NCBI GenBank assembly: GCA_023091665.1
Contig: JALJCQ010000006.1
Location: forward strand, 372,001 to 436,000
From: Pythium myriotylum
Lineage: Eukaryota; Oomycota; Peronosporomycetes; Pythiales; Pythiaceae
Reading direction: 5' to 3'
DNA length: 64,000 nt
Below, in pieces: positions 50,364 through 60,931 of the stretch (positions within the stretch are counted from its first letter, which is position 1; each line of letters starts with the position of its first letter). Below the pieces are notes generated by a model that worked only from the letters and a program-made list of their open reading frames with translations, was not told where the DNA came from and did not search any database. Made by a program: the position numbers and the translations under genes.

Positions 50364-51212
50364 TTAGGCGCCCTGCGTGGCGTCGCCCGATGCGGGCGCT
50401 GGAGCTGGCACTGGGGCTGGCGCTGGCGCTGGTTCCTGCGCTGGAGCTGGCGCTGACGCAGGTGCTGGCGCCGCAGCAGGAGCCGGAACATTGACACCCG
50501 TGGAGTCGCCCGTGCCAGGGTAGTTGCCGGCGTTGCCGGCCGCTGGGAGCGGAGCAGGCGCGTTGTTTCCAGTGTTGCCGCTGTAGCCGCCGCCGCCGCC
50601 GCCGCCACCGCCAGCAGTCATACCGCCCCAGCCACCAGCAGCTCCACCGCCACCGCCGCCGGTGTATCCGCCGCCGCCGCCGCCCTTGCCACCACCCCAC
50701 GCGCCGCTACCCTTGTCGCCGCCACCCTTGCCGCCGCCGCTGTATCCACCGCCTCCACCTCCGCTGCCGCCCTTGCCTCCCTTGCCGCCCCAGCCTCCGG
50801 CATCGCCGCCAGCCGAGACCTTGCCACCAGCGTAGCCGCCGCCGCCGCCGCTTGATTTGCCGCCTCCGCCACCACCGGACTTGCCTCCCCAGCCGCCATC
50901 GCCGCCTGACTTGCCTCCTCCGGCGTATCCACCGCCACCGCCGCCGCCTGACTTGCCACCTCCCCCACCGGACTTGCCTCCTCCGGCGTATCCACCGCCA
51001 CCGCCGCCGCCTGACTTGCCACCTCCCCCACCGGACTTGCCTCCTCCGGCGTATCCACCGCCACCGCCGCCGCCACCACCCGTCTCAGCTCGGAGTCGGC
51101 GCGGCGCGAGGTCTTGCGCGTGGTCTTGGTTGTGCGAGAGCGCGACGACCGAGTGGCTGGAGACGGCGACGACGGCCGCAGCCAGGAGCACGATCTTGGA
51201 GAAGGATACCAT
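50364..51212 (-). CDS. secreted RxLR glycine-rich protein (YAGGGKSGG type), array copy 1
   Basis: 282 aa from MVSFSKIVLLAAAVVAVSSHSVVA; the frame is open upstream to 51425 through the promoter. RRLR at 38-41 followed by AETGGGGG. Body: two 21-residue YAGGGKSGG units, one WGGKSGGG unit, then GGYSGGGKGGG and GGYTGGGG. Tail NAGNYPGTGDSTG followed by about 45 residues of Pro-Ala repeats ending GDATQGA. It is the longest member of the family in this window. Secreted; function unknown. Confidence 0.77.
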   Translation of the reverse strand: MVSFSKIVLLAAAVVAVSSHSVVALSHNQDHAQDLAPRRLRAETGGGGGGGGGYAGGGKSGGGGGKSGGGGGGGYAGGGKSGGGGGKSGGGGGGGYAGGGKSGGDGGWGGKSGGGGGGKSSGGGGGYAGGKVSAGGDAGGWGGKGGKGGSGGGGGGYSGGGKGGGDKGSGAWGGGKGGGGGGYTGGGGGGAAGGWGGMTAGGGGGGGGGYSGNTGNNAPAPLPAAGNAGNYPGTGDSTGVNVPAPAAAPAPASAPAPAQEPAPAPAPVPAPAPASGDATQGA

Positions 51213-53084
51213 TGCGTGTGTTTTGTTTGTTTGGTGGTTGGTTGGTTGGTCCTCTTGCTGGATGTTGGCAGATTGAGGAATGAGTTGGTGCGACGGGAAG
51301 CGAGGTCGAGTCGAGGGAGCGGGTGCGGGTGCGGACAGCACGACGAGTCCTACGCTTGGTATTGAACCACTGCTGGTGCCTTTGACGTCACGTACGAATC
51401 GACTCGACTTGTCCCCGATCTCCACTGTCGTTCCTCACGACCCACCTCTACGAGTTCAAGTAGCGCCAGACTTCGCTCCGTCGTCCCATAGCGATGGCAA
51501 GTACAGTGTAAACTCGTCACGGAGAGGAGTCCGGACCTGGCTATCGATTCTCGTTGTGTTTCGTCCTCGAACGCACATCGGTCTCCCTGGATTGGCAAGA
51601 GTAATCACACTCTCCTATCAGTCAACGGAAGTCTTCTCAGTGGGTATGTTGGACGTCGCGCAGTGCACGGTCCAACGACGCCAATGGCGCTGCAGTTGTA
51701 CAGGGCACTATCGCTCCTGCTGGTGTCAGCCTCGTCTCTACGTCATCCGATGCACTTACTAATCCCAACAGTAAACAGTTGTAACTGTATTGGGTCGGAC
51801 GAGGATCCGGTCGTCGTATGAGTACATCGTGTACCTTCGTTGCTGGAGAGGCACAACCATATGCACCCATACACACGAGCACACACACGCACAGCGGTCT
51901 TCGCATTGCGTATGGTTTCTCGCCGTCGACCAGCTATATAGATGTGGCGTCCCGCTCTCTTGCGCTGGCGGCTCACTGTCTTCAACGTCAGTACAACACG
52001 AGTCGTGGTTTTGTACTGTACTAATCTCTGATATCCAGAAACAAGAGACTCCCAGGTTTACAATCGAGCATCCTTCAAGTCGAAGAAGCAAGATGTGAAC
52101 ACTCCTTTCCATCGCCACTCACAGTCTCATCAACCACAGTGCAGTGTGTACGTCTTGCATTGGACCGTGAAGCGACCGCGAGAGGTCATCCACTCGGGTG
52201 TTTTCTTTCTTTTTTGTTGTGTTCTTGATTGTGTCATTTCATTCGCGGCGTCTTTACCCAGTCGGCACCGCCGGACCAGACGCTGTCGCCGCTGTTTCGA
52301 CGGGACGCCTGGCGGATGCACACCGAGCGTGTGATGTGGTCGTAGGGACTCCTGGCTTCTCGTGATCAGCCCCCAGGGTCCCAGGTGATCAATCTTCCTC
52401 CCATGCTGAGAGAGGGGCGGGTGGTTAGCTGTACTGTACTGTACATTGTACGCTCGCTGTCCGGCTCGACTGAGCGATCCTGAGATCCCAATGTGTGAAG
52501 AGAAAGGGCGTGTATGTGCGTGAGTCTGGAAAATGAGACTGCACTGCACTGCACTGCACTGCGCTGCACTGCGCGGCACTGCCTCGCTCTGCGTTGCGCA
52601 TACCGCCGGTGCTGAGCTCGATGCTGAGCTCGATGTTGAGTTTAATGTTGAGGGAGCGAGATCACGTGCTGAGCTCTCTGTCGGTGACAGGATCTTGGCG
52701 CCCTTCCTTTGCTCTCGGTAGGAATTACGCGGTCGCTGTTACTCGTATCGACAGGAACACGTGGCCACTCTGATCGATCGGAGGGTCACGGCGGCGAGAC
52801 CAACTGCACGAGACCAACCGCACGAGATCATCCACAAAGGACTGACGTCTCCACGATGAGCAGCATATATACGTCATAGTGATTGCATCGATGCAGAGCA
52901 AACTGTGTCTAGTGCATAGTGCGCGTCCTAGCTTTCTACTGCGAGAGACTCGACTCAATCGAGACATCTTCGACATTTCTCTTTTTTTGCGACCGAATAG
53001 AACGCACCGTCAAGGTCAAAGGTCAATATTGACAACAGCTCATCAATTATTCCTCCCTTCGGTGCTAGCTCATTTGTAGCCAAA
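51213..53084. other. array unit 1, non-coding part
   Basis: About 1.9 kb upstream of the gene. Holds the core promoter at 51265-51283, a CACTG simple repeat (about 52532-52580) and gctgagctcgatg repeats (52609-52650). Short frames are not convincing as genes. Confidence 0.5.
51265..51283 (-). promoter_or_regulatory. oomycete Inr-FPR core promoter
   Basis: On minus TCATTCCTCAATCTGCCAA, 53 nt before the Met of array copy 1. Confidence 0.75.
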
Positions 53085-53377
53085 GTAACCGCGCAACTCC
53101 GGCCTCTTTCCGGTGCGAAAAAGATTCAACGCAAGCAGCACAAAGTCCAAACAGTAGGAAACGACAAGATAGTCACAACATCAGTAGCGCACAGGGAGCG
53201 TTTATATTGGTTGGTACAGTACACAGCATACCTTCGACACTACTCCACAACAGATCTACAGACCACCCACAAGATACGATGGGTGGCTCACTCACTCTCA
53301 AGTACATACACGATCCCAGTCTTGTCCGACTCGCACTGGTTGCGTCGGGTGAATTCCGTTGCATTGCGCCACATGGC

Positions 53378-54298
53378 TTAGGCGCCCTGCGTGGCGTCGC
53401 CCGATGCGGGCGCTGGAGCTGGCACTGGGGCTGGCGCTGGCGCTGGTTCCTGCGCTGGAGCTGGCGCTGACGCAGGTGCTGGCGCCGCAGCAGGAGCCGG
53501 AACATTGACACCCGTGGAGTCGCCCGTGCCAGGGTAGTTGCCGGCGTTGCCGGCCGCTGGGAGCGGAGCAGGCGCGTTGTTTCCAGTGTTGCCGCTGTAG
53601 CCGCCGCCGCCGCCGCCGCCACCGCCAGCAGTCATACCGCCCCAGCCACCAGCAGCTCCACCGCCACCGCCGCCGGTGTATCCGCCGCCGCCGCCGCCCT
53701 TGCCACCACCCCACGCGCCGCTACCCTTGTCGCCGCCACCCTTGCCGCCGCCGCTGTATCCACCGCCTCCACCTCCGCTGCCGCCCTTGCCTCCCTTGCC
53801 GCCCCAGCCTCCGGCATCGCCGCCAGCCGAGACCTTGCCACCAGCGTAGCCGCCGCCGCCGCCGCTTGATTTGCCGCCTCCGCCACCACCGGACTTGCCT
53901 CCCCAGCCGCCATCGCCGCCTGACTTGCCTCCTCCGGCGTATCCACCGCCACCGCCGCCGCCTGACTTGCCTCCCCAGCCGCCATCGCCGCCTGACTTGC
54001 CTCCTCCGGCGTATCCACCGCCACCGCCGCCGCCTGACTTGCCACCTCCCCCACCGGACTTGCCTCCTCCGGCGTATCCACCGCCACCGCCGCCGCCTGA
54101 CTTGCCACCTCCCCCACCGGACTTGCCTCCTCCGGCGTATCCACCGCCACCGCCGCCGCCACCACCCGTCTCAGCTCGGAGTCGGCGCGGCGCGAGGTCT
54201 TGCGCGTGGTCTTGGTTGTGCGAGAGCGCGACGACCGAGTGGCTGGAGACGGCGACGACGGCCGCAGCCAGGAGCACGATCTTGGAGAAGGATACCAT
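53378..54298 (-). CDS. secreted RxLR glycine-rich protein, array copy 2
   Basis: 306 aa. Identical to copy 1 but with one additional 24-residue unit (KSGGDGGWGG plus a GGGYAGGG block). RRLR at 38-41. Confidence 0.77.
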   Translation of the reverse strand: MVSFSKIVLLAAAVVAVSSHSVVALSHNQDHAQDLAPRRLRAETGGGGGGGGGYAGGGKSGGGGGKSGGGGGGGYAGGGKSGGGGGKSGGGGGGGYAGGGKSGGDGGWGGKSGGGGGGGYAGGGKSGGDGGWGGKSGGGGGGKSSGGGGGYAGGKVSAGGDAGGWGGKGGKGGSGGGGGGYSGGGKGGGDKGSGAWGGGKGGGGGGYTGGGGGGAAGGWGGMTAGGGGGGGGGYSGNTGNNAPAPLPAAGNAGNYPGTGDSTGVNVPAPAAAPAPASAPAPAQEPAPAPAPVPAPAPASGDATQGA

Positions 54299-56170
54299 TG
54301 CGTGTGTTTTGTTTGTTTGGTGGTTGGTTGGTTGGTCCTCTTGCTGGATGTTGGCAGATTGAGGAATGAGTTGGTGCGACGGGAAGCGAGGTCGAGTCGA
54401 GGGAGCGGGTGCGGGTGCGGACAGCACGACGAGTCCTACGCTTGGTATTGAACCACTGCTGGTGCCTTTGACGTCACGTACGAATCGACTCGACTTGTCC
54501 CCGATCTCCACTGTCGTTCCTCACGACCCACCTCTACGAGTTCAAGTAGCGCCAGACTTCGCTCCGTCGTCCCATAGCGATGGCAAGTACAGTGTAAACT
54601 CGTCACGGAGAGGAGTCCGGACCTGGCTATCGATTCTCGTTGTGTTTCGTCCTCGAACGCACATCGGTCTCCCTGGATTGGCAAGAGTAATCACACTCTC
54701 CTATCAGTCAACGGAAGTCTTCTCAGTGGGTATGTTGGACGTCGCGCAGTGCACGGTCCAACGACGCCAATGGCGCTGCAGTTGTACAGGGCACTATCGC
54801 TCCTGCTGGTGTCAGCCTCGTCTCTACGTCATCCGATGCACTTACTAATCCCAACAGTAAACAGTTGTAACTGTATTGGGTCGGACGAGGATCCGGTCGT
54901 CGTATGAGTACATCGTGTACCTTCGTTGCTGGAGAGGCACAACCATATGCACCCATACACACGAGCACACACACGCACAGCGGTCTTCGCATTGCGTATG
55001 GTTTCTCGCCGTCGACCAGCTATATAGATGTGGCGTCCCGCTCTCTTGCGCTGGCGGCTCACTGTCTTCAACGTCAGTACAACACGAGTCGTGGTTTTGT
55101 ACTGTACTAATCTCTGATATCCAGAAACAAGAGACTCCCAGGTTTACAATCGAGCATCCTTCAAGTCGAAGAAGCAAGATGTGAACACTCCTTTCCATCG
55201 CCACTCACAGTCTCATCAACCACAGTGCAGTGTGTACGTCTTGCATTGGACCGTGAAGCGACCGCGAGAGGTCATCCACTCGGGTGTTTTCTTTCTTTTT
55301 TGTTGTGTTCTTGATTGTGTCATTTCATTCGCGGCGTCTTTACCCAGTCGGCACCGCCGGACCAGACGCTGTCGCCGCTGTTTCGACGGGACGCCTGGCG
55401 GATGCACACCGAGCGTGTGATGTGGTCGTAGGGACTCCTGGCTTCTCGTGATCAGCCCCCAGGGTCCCAGGTGATCAATCTTCCTCCCATGCTGAGAGAG
55501 GGGCGGGTGGTTAGCTGTACTGTACTGTACATTGTACGCTCGCTGTCCGGCTCGACTGAGCGATCCTGAGATCCCAATGTGTGAAGAGAAAGGGCGTGTA
55601 TGTGCGTGAGTCTGGAAAATGAGACTGCACTGCACTGCACTGCACTGCGCTGCACTGCGCGGCACTGCCTCGCTCTGCGTTGCGCATACCGCCGGTGCTG
55701 AGCTCGATGCTGAGCTCGATGTTGAGTTTAATGTTGAGGGAGCGAGATCACGTGCTGAGCTCTCTGTCGGTGACAGGATCTTGGCGCCCTTCCTTTGCTC
55801 TCGGTAGGAATTACGCGGTCGCTGTTACTCGTATCGACAGGAACACGTGGCCACTCTGATCGATCGGAGGGTCACGGCGGCGAGACCAACTGCACGAGAC
55901 CAACCGCACGAGATCATCCACAAAGGACTGACGTCTCCACGATGAGCAGCATATATACGTCATAGTGATTGCATCGATGCAGAGCAAACTGTGTCTAGTG
56001 CATAGTGCGCGTCCTAGCTTTCTACTGCGAGAGACTCGACTCAATCGAGACATCTTCGACATTTCTCTTTTTTTGCGACCGAATAGAACGCACCGTCAAG
56101 GTCAAAGGTCAATATTGACAACAGCTCATCAATTATTCCTCCCTTCGGTGCTAGCTCATTTGTAGCCAAA
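54299..56170. other. array unit 2, non-coding part
   Basis: Same as 51213-53084, including the CACTG repeat at about 55618-55666. No gene seen. Confidence 0.5.
54351..54369 (-). promoter_or_regulatory. oomycete Inr-FPR core promoter
   Basis: On minus TCATTCCTCAATCTGCCAA, 53 nt before the Met of array copy 2. Confidence 0.75.
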
Positions 56171-56463
56171 GTAACCGCGCAACTCCGGCCTCTTTCCGGT
56201 GCGAAAAAGATTCAACGCAAGCAGCACAAAGTCCAAACAGTAGGAAACGACAAGATAGTCACAACATCAGTAGCGCACAGGGAGCGTTTATATTGGTTGG
56301 TACAGTACACAGCATACCTTCGACACTACTCCACAACAGATCTACAGACCACCCACAAGATACGATGGGTGGCTCACTCACTCTCAAGTACATACACGAT
56401 CCCAGTCTTGTCCGACTCGCACTGGTTGCGTCGGGTGAATTCCGTTGCATTGCGCCACATGGC

Positions 56464-57312
56464 TTAGGCGCCCTGCGTGGCGTCGCCCGATGCGGGCGCT
56501 GGAGCTGGCACTGGGGCTGGCGCTGGCGCTGGTTCCTGCGCTGGAGCTGGCGCTGACGCAGGTGCTGGCGCCGCAGCAGGAGCCGGAACATTGACACCCG
56601 TGGAGTCGCCCGTGCCAGGGTAGTTGCCGGCGTTGCCGGCCGCTGGGAGCGGAGCAGGCGCGTTGTTTCCAGTGTTGCCGCTGTAGCCGCCGCCGCCGCC
56701 GCCGCCACCGCCAGCAGTCATACCGCCCCAGCCACCAGCAGCTCCACCGCCACCGCCGCCGGTGTATCCGCCGCCGCCGCCGCCCTTGCCACCACCCCAC
56801 GCGCCGCTACCCTTGTCGCCGCCACCCTTGCCGCCGCCGCTGTATCCACCGCCTCCACCTCCGCTGCCGCCCTTGCCTCCCTTGCCGCCCCAGCCTCCGG
56901 CATCGCCGCCAGCCGAGACCTTGCCACCAGCGTAGCCGCCGCCGCCGCCGCTTGATTTGCCGCCTCCGCCACCACCGGACTTGCCTCCCCAGCCGCCATC
57001 GCCGCCTGACTTGCCTCCTCCGGCGTATCCACCGCCACCGCCGCCGCCTGACTTGCCACCTCCCCCACCGGACTTGCCTCCTCCGGCGTATCCACCGCCA
57101 CCGCCGCCGCCTGACTTGCCACCTCCCCCACCGGACTTGCCTCCTCCGGCGTATCCACCGCCACCGCCGCCGCCACCACCCGTCTCAGCTCGGAGTCGGC
57201 GCGGCGCGAGGTCTTGCGCGTGGTCTTGGTTGTGCGAGAGCGCGACGACCGAGTGGCTGGAGACGGCGACGACGGCCGCAGCCAGGAGCACGATCTTGGA
57301 GAAGGATACCAT
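56464..57312 (-). CDS. secreted RxLR glycine-rich protein, array copy 3
   Basis: 282 aa, same length and sequence as copy 1. Its far-upstream region is replaced by unrelated sequence from about 57410, which may alter expression. Confidence 0.77.
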   Translation of the reverse strand: MVSFSKIVLLAAAVVAVSSHSVVALSHNQDHAQDLAPRRLRAETGGGGGGGGGYAGGGKSGGGGGKSGGGGGGGYAGGGKSGGGGGKSGGGGGGGYAGGGKSGGDGGWGGKSGGGGGGKSSGGGGGYAGGKVSAGGDAGGWGGKGGKGGSGGGGGGYSGGGKGGGDKGSGAWGGGKGGGGGGYTGGGGGGAAGGWGGMTAGGGGGGGGGYSGNTGNNAPAPLPAAGNAGNYPGTGDSTGVNVPAPAAAPAPASAPAPAQEPAPAPAPVPAPAPASGDATQGA

Positions 57313-57364
57313 TGCGTGTGTTTTGTTTGTTTGGTGGTTGGTTGGTTGGTCCTCTTGCTGGATG

Positions 57365-57383
57365 TTGGCAGATTGAGGAATGA
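57365..57383 (-). promoter_or_regulatory. oomycete Inr-FPR core promoter
   Basis: On minus TCATTCCTCAATCTGCCAA. It is retained although the homology to units 1 and 2 ends about 25 bp further upstream. Confidence 0.75.
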
Positions 57384-57410
57384 GTTGGTGTGACGGGAAG
57401 CGAGGTCGAG

Positions 57411-58598
57411 GAGGGGAATCGGATGCCTGTTATGATACTAAGGCTTGTAGAGCGATGTACCACTGATGTTGCTTGCTACACCACGAACGAATCGACTTGA
57501 CTTGGTCGGATCTCACTCCCTTTCTGGACGGTATTGGAATGGTAGAGTGTGATGTGATTACTCCTCGTACCCAGGTGAGACCGATGTCGGTTGGAGGACG
57601 AAACACAAGTACCAGATGTTGTGGGATGAATGTATCTTGAACCTGTATAGGTGGGCTCTCATGTCATTGGGAGTGCTCAGAGGGTTTGAGCACTGATTCT
57701 GTGGAGGACATTACTTCCACCTGCTGGTGTTCTCGTTTTTACGTGGCCGAATGAGCCGTACAGCAGTTAGTTGTTTCTCAAAACCTTCTCCGTCGGTTAG
57801 ATCCCGCTCTCTTACGTGAGGTTGTGTCCAACTGTGCATACTAAAGCCATTAAAGTACAATTGACCACGTTCGTTAACTATGGCTCCGGTATCTATCAAC
57901 GACTTCCACTGACAGGTCATGAATGACTTATCGTTTGTCTTGCCTTTAGCGATACGTGGCCACATCCCAGTAGACATCTGACGGATGCAGTTGCCGAGAC
58001 CGCATTTGACGTCTCGTGATCAGCCCCCGCTCAAAAAATGACAGGGATGCGTCTTCTAGTCTGATCGTCCGGCTCCAAGTGTGTCCCTCGGACGCGGTCT
58101 CTTCATCGAGAGAGAGAGAAAGAAAGAGATACCTCGCTCTGCCTGTCCGGTGCATCCACCACGTGTCCGGTGATATCTGGCCACATCTTGTTAAAGGCGT
58201 CTCAAACAACCCGACGAAAGATCCCATTGGGGAGCTTAGCTGAGACCATCGTTGGAACTGGTTCATCCATATGGAAACGCCATAATCGCTTCTATGCGCA
58301 ATGGCATACCGAGAAAAAGAGCGGGACGTTGTTGAGAGGGATGGCCTACGTAGAGTACAGGCTGACATAAATCAATATCTTCAAGTCACCCCTCTCGCCT
58401 ATGCCACGTCGCGTGCTGACTACTAGTTGCGGGTTTGGTCCCCCAACGGACATTCGTCTCACCTCAGCATGGAGAGTAATCAAACTCTGCTGTACGATCT
58501 ACTCGAAAGGGGGTGGGATTGGAGTTGAGTGCTTTCGTACGTGACTCACCCGAAAGCAATAGTGGTTGTTACCTGGGGGAACCTCTAGCAAGTACCGG
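57411..58598. other. spacer between divergent array copies 3 and 4
   Basis: 1.2 kb. Contains a relic motif (gttaaaggcgtctcaaac near 58190) and tctcgtgatcagccccc (about 58012) also found in the array at 52357. Two frames of about 90-140 codons show no recognisable protein. Confidence 0.45.
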
Positions 58599-58640
58599 AA
58601 CCCGCTCCCTCGACTCGACCTCGCTTCTCGTCGCACCAAC

Positions 58641-58659
58641 TCATTCCTCAATCTGCCAA
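58641..58659 (+). promoter_or_regulatory. oomycete Inr-FPR core promoter
   Basis: TCATTCCTCAATCTGCCAA, 53 nt before the Met of array copy 4, the same spacing as in the other three. Confidence 0.75.
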
Positions 58660-58711
58660 CATCCAGCAAGAGGACCAACCAACCAACCACCAAACAAACA
58701 AAACACACGCA

Positions 58712-59497
58712 ATGGTATCCTTCTCCAAGATCGTGCTCCTGGCTGCGGCCGTCGTCGCCGTCTCCAGCCACTCGGTCGTCGCGCTCTCGCACAACCAAGA
58801 CCACGCGCAAGACCTCGCGCCGCGCCGACTCCGAGCTGAGACGGGTGGTGGCGGCGGCGGTGGCGGTGGATACGCCGGAGGAGGCAAGTCCGGTGGGGGA
58901 GGTGGCAAGTCAGGCGGCGGCGGTGGCGGTGGATACGCCGGAGGAGGCAAGTCAGGCGGCGATGGCGGCTGGGGAGGCAAGTCCGGTGGTGGCGGAGGCG
59001 GCAAATCAAGCGGCGGCGGCGGCGGCTACGCTGGTGGCAAGGTCTCGGCTGGCGGCGATGCCGGAGGCTGGGGCGGCAAGGGAGGCAAGGGCGGCAGCGG
59101 AGGTGGAGGCGGTGGATACAGCGGCGGCGGCAAGGGTGGCGGCGACAAGGGTAGCGGCGCGTGGGGTGGTGGCAAGGGCGGCGGCGGCGGCGGATACACC
59201 GGCGGCGGTGGCGGTGGAGCTGCTGGTGGCTGGGGCGGTATGACTGCTGGCGGTGGCGGCGGCGGCGGCGGCGGCTACAGCGGCAACACTGGAAACAACG
59301 CGCCTGCTCCGCTCCCAGCGGCCGGCAACGCCGGCAACTACCCTGGCACGGGCGACTCCACGGGTGTCAATGTTCCGGCTCCTGCTGCGGCGCCAGCACC
59401 TGCGTCAGCGCCAGCTCCAGCGCAGGAACCAGCGCCAGCGCCAGCCCCAGTGCCAGCTCCAGCGCCCGCATCGGGCGACGCCACGCAGGGCGCCTAA
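58712..59497 (+). CDS. secreted RxLR glycine-rich protein, array copy 4
   Basis: 261 aa: one 21-residue YAGGGKSGG unit fewer than copies 1 and 3. The remainder, including RRLR at 38-41 and the Pro-Ala tail, is the same. Opposite strand to copies 1-3 and head-to-head with copy 3. Confidence 0.77.
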   Translation: MVSFSKIVLLAAAVVAVSSHSVVALSHNQDHAQDLAPRRLRAETGGGGGGGGGYAGGGKSGGGGGKSGGGGGGGYAGGGKSGGDGGWGGKSGGGGGGKSSGGGGGYAGGKVSAGGDAGGWGGKGGKGGSGGGGGGYSGGGKGGGDKGSGAWGGGKGGGGGGYTGGGGGGAAGGWGGMTAGGGGGGGGGYSGNTGNNAPAPLPAAGNAGNYPGTGDSTGVNVPAPAAAPAPASAPAPAQEPAPAPAPVPAPAPASGDATQGA

Positions 59498-60931
59498 GCC
59501 ATGTGGCGCAATGCAACGGAATTCACCCGACGCAACCAGTGCGAGTCGGACAAGACTGGGATCGTGTATGTACTTGAGAGTGAGTGAGCCACCCATCGTA
59601 TCTTGTGGGTGGTCTGTAGATCTGTTGTGGAGTAGTGTCGAAGGTATGCTGTGTACTGTACCAACCAATATAGACGCTCCCTTGACGTCCAACTCCGGCA
59701 TCGATGTTGTGAGTTTCCATTTGCCATTATTCCATCGAAAGATGACATTGAGACAGCCAGGATATGAAGGGTGAAGTTTCAATATCATCCTTGCCATGAA
59801 TTCTGATGGCCGTTGCCACGATTACGGTGTTGGCTTAAAAAATGTACTGTGTCGACACTGTGTGTACACTCCATTTTGGTCAGATTGTATTATTGGCTCG
59901 CTGAGGTCCCATGTGTTTCGATGATAGCGTTCACTCGCTCGATTCCGCGACAAATACTCCCGACGACTTCGTGGCGGATTACGACGGACGTGGGTGTGGG
60001 AGACACCAAGCTTTGTCGACCAATCTGCGTGGATTGGAACGACTCACGGACCGAATCATCCACAGGTCTATCTGTGCATCTGTATCCAAGACGCTAGTGG
60101 TAGCCGTGCTCTCGCAGTGCGTTTAAGAACGCATGCCTTCTGAGAAAACGAAAATAATTGAACGAGCGCTTGCTGTCCTCCAACGAGAGGACTCGCTTGT
60201 ACACTGGCTCGAACTGGCCCGAGTTGCTCTTCAACACTCGCGAGTGGTGTTGTGCAAAGGAAGATCTCCGATTGTTGCTGATCTTCAATCGACGTCAGCG
60301 TCTCACCTCAACTATCGCATTCATCCCACTGGACAGGGCTTTCGGGTCGAACATAACCCGGTCATTCGATCTGATCACTCCCTCCGGCGCATATACCTCT
60401 AGAACACAATCCCGCTCATATATAATGGAGTGGACTCGAATCGAATTGATCTACTTACAATGTGAGCATGTATATCCTCCTGAAAGCGATAGATTTTGTT
60501 GCCAATGAGTTCGTGATCAGCCCACCATTGAGACGACCGTGCGGTTCATGCGGGGCCCTCTTCTACCCACTACGCTTGCGTCCATGAGTACGACCGTCGC
60601 GTAAAGTGCAGAACTTCAGGTTCTTCAGGCACACTACATATGCCTGTCGCGAGGGAACTGGATCCCCACCGTCTGATCGACTTCTTGACCTTTTCGAGTA
60701 TCACTGTCCTCGCGGTGATCTGGATGAAGAAGGCACGCGCCTCCTTAAACGATCAGCCCTCCACGGCGGCTGATCCGGCATTCCGCATGGCCAGCTGCTA
60801 CTGCTTCTTCCTGGATAGATACCATCCGCTCAGAGGTGACCCACTTCTCGAAAGAAGACACGATCGTCCCCAGCACTTCGATCTCATTCAACAACTTTCC
60901 TCACGCCTCACAAGCAACTCCCAACCAAGCC
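59498..60931. other. intergenic region, no supported gene
   Basis: The inverted array unit ends at 59681. Frames of 90-140 codons between 59.8 and 60.8 kb overlap each other in different phases and match nothing I recognise. An initiator-like TCATTCAACAACTTTCC at 60884-60900 fits the next gene. Confidence 0.4.
60884..60900 (+). promoter_or_regulatory. candidate initiator
   Basis: TCATTCA followed by ACTTTCC, 48 nt before the Met of the next gene. A weaker match than the CAATYTGCC type. Confidence 0.45.

Larger units (their letters stand above)
50071..53084. repeat. tandem array unit 1 (3014 bp)
   Basis: Starts at gtaaccgcgcaactcc (after the LINE) and ends before the same word at 53085. Apart from one 72-bp coding repeat I see no difference from unit 2 in the parts compared. 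Confidence 0.92.
53085..56170. repeat. tandem array unit 2 (3086 bp)
   Basis: Full unit, 72 bp longer than unit 1 because of one extra in-frame repeat. Carries the uninterrupted LINE target site at its start. Confidence 0.93.
56171..57410. repeat. tandem array unit 3, truncated
   Basis: Homologous to units 1 and 2 through the gene and its core promoter, then diverges at about 57405-57410, so the upstream 1.7 kb of the unit is missing. Confidence 0.88.
58599..59681 (-). repeat. array unit 4, inverted and partial
   Basis: Reverse-complement copy of the gene-containing half of the unit, from the promoter region to gcgtttatattgg, where it breaks off (tagacgctccc at 59671-59681). Confidence 0.9.

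Noticed and set aside
52532..52590. CACTG repeats as a structured RNA or origin
   Set aside because: Simple-sequence run without conserved pairing; identical in both array units only because the units are duplicates.
57946..58368. 140-codon minus-strand frame
   Set aside because: Crosses relic repeat sequence also found in non-coding spacers; no recognisable domain or promoter.
60133..60508. Overlapping frames that faintly recall retrotransposon polyprotein
   Set aside because: No catalytic motif; two phases equally open; could not be supported.
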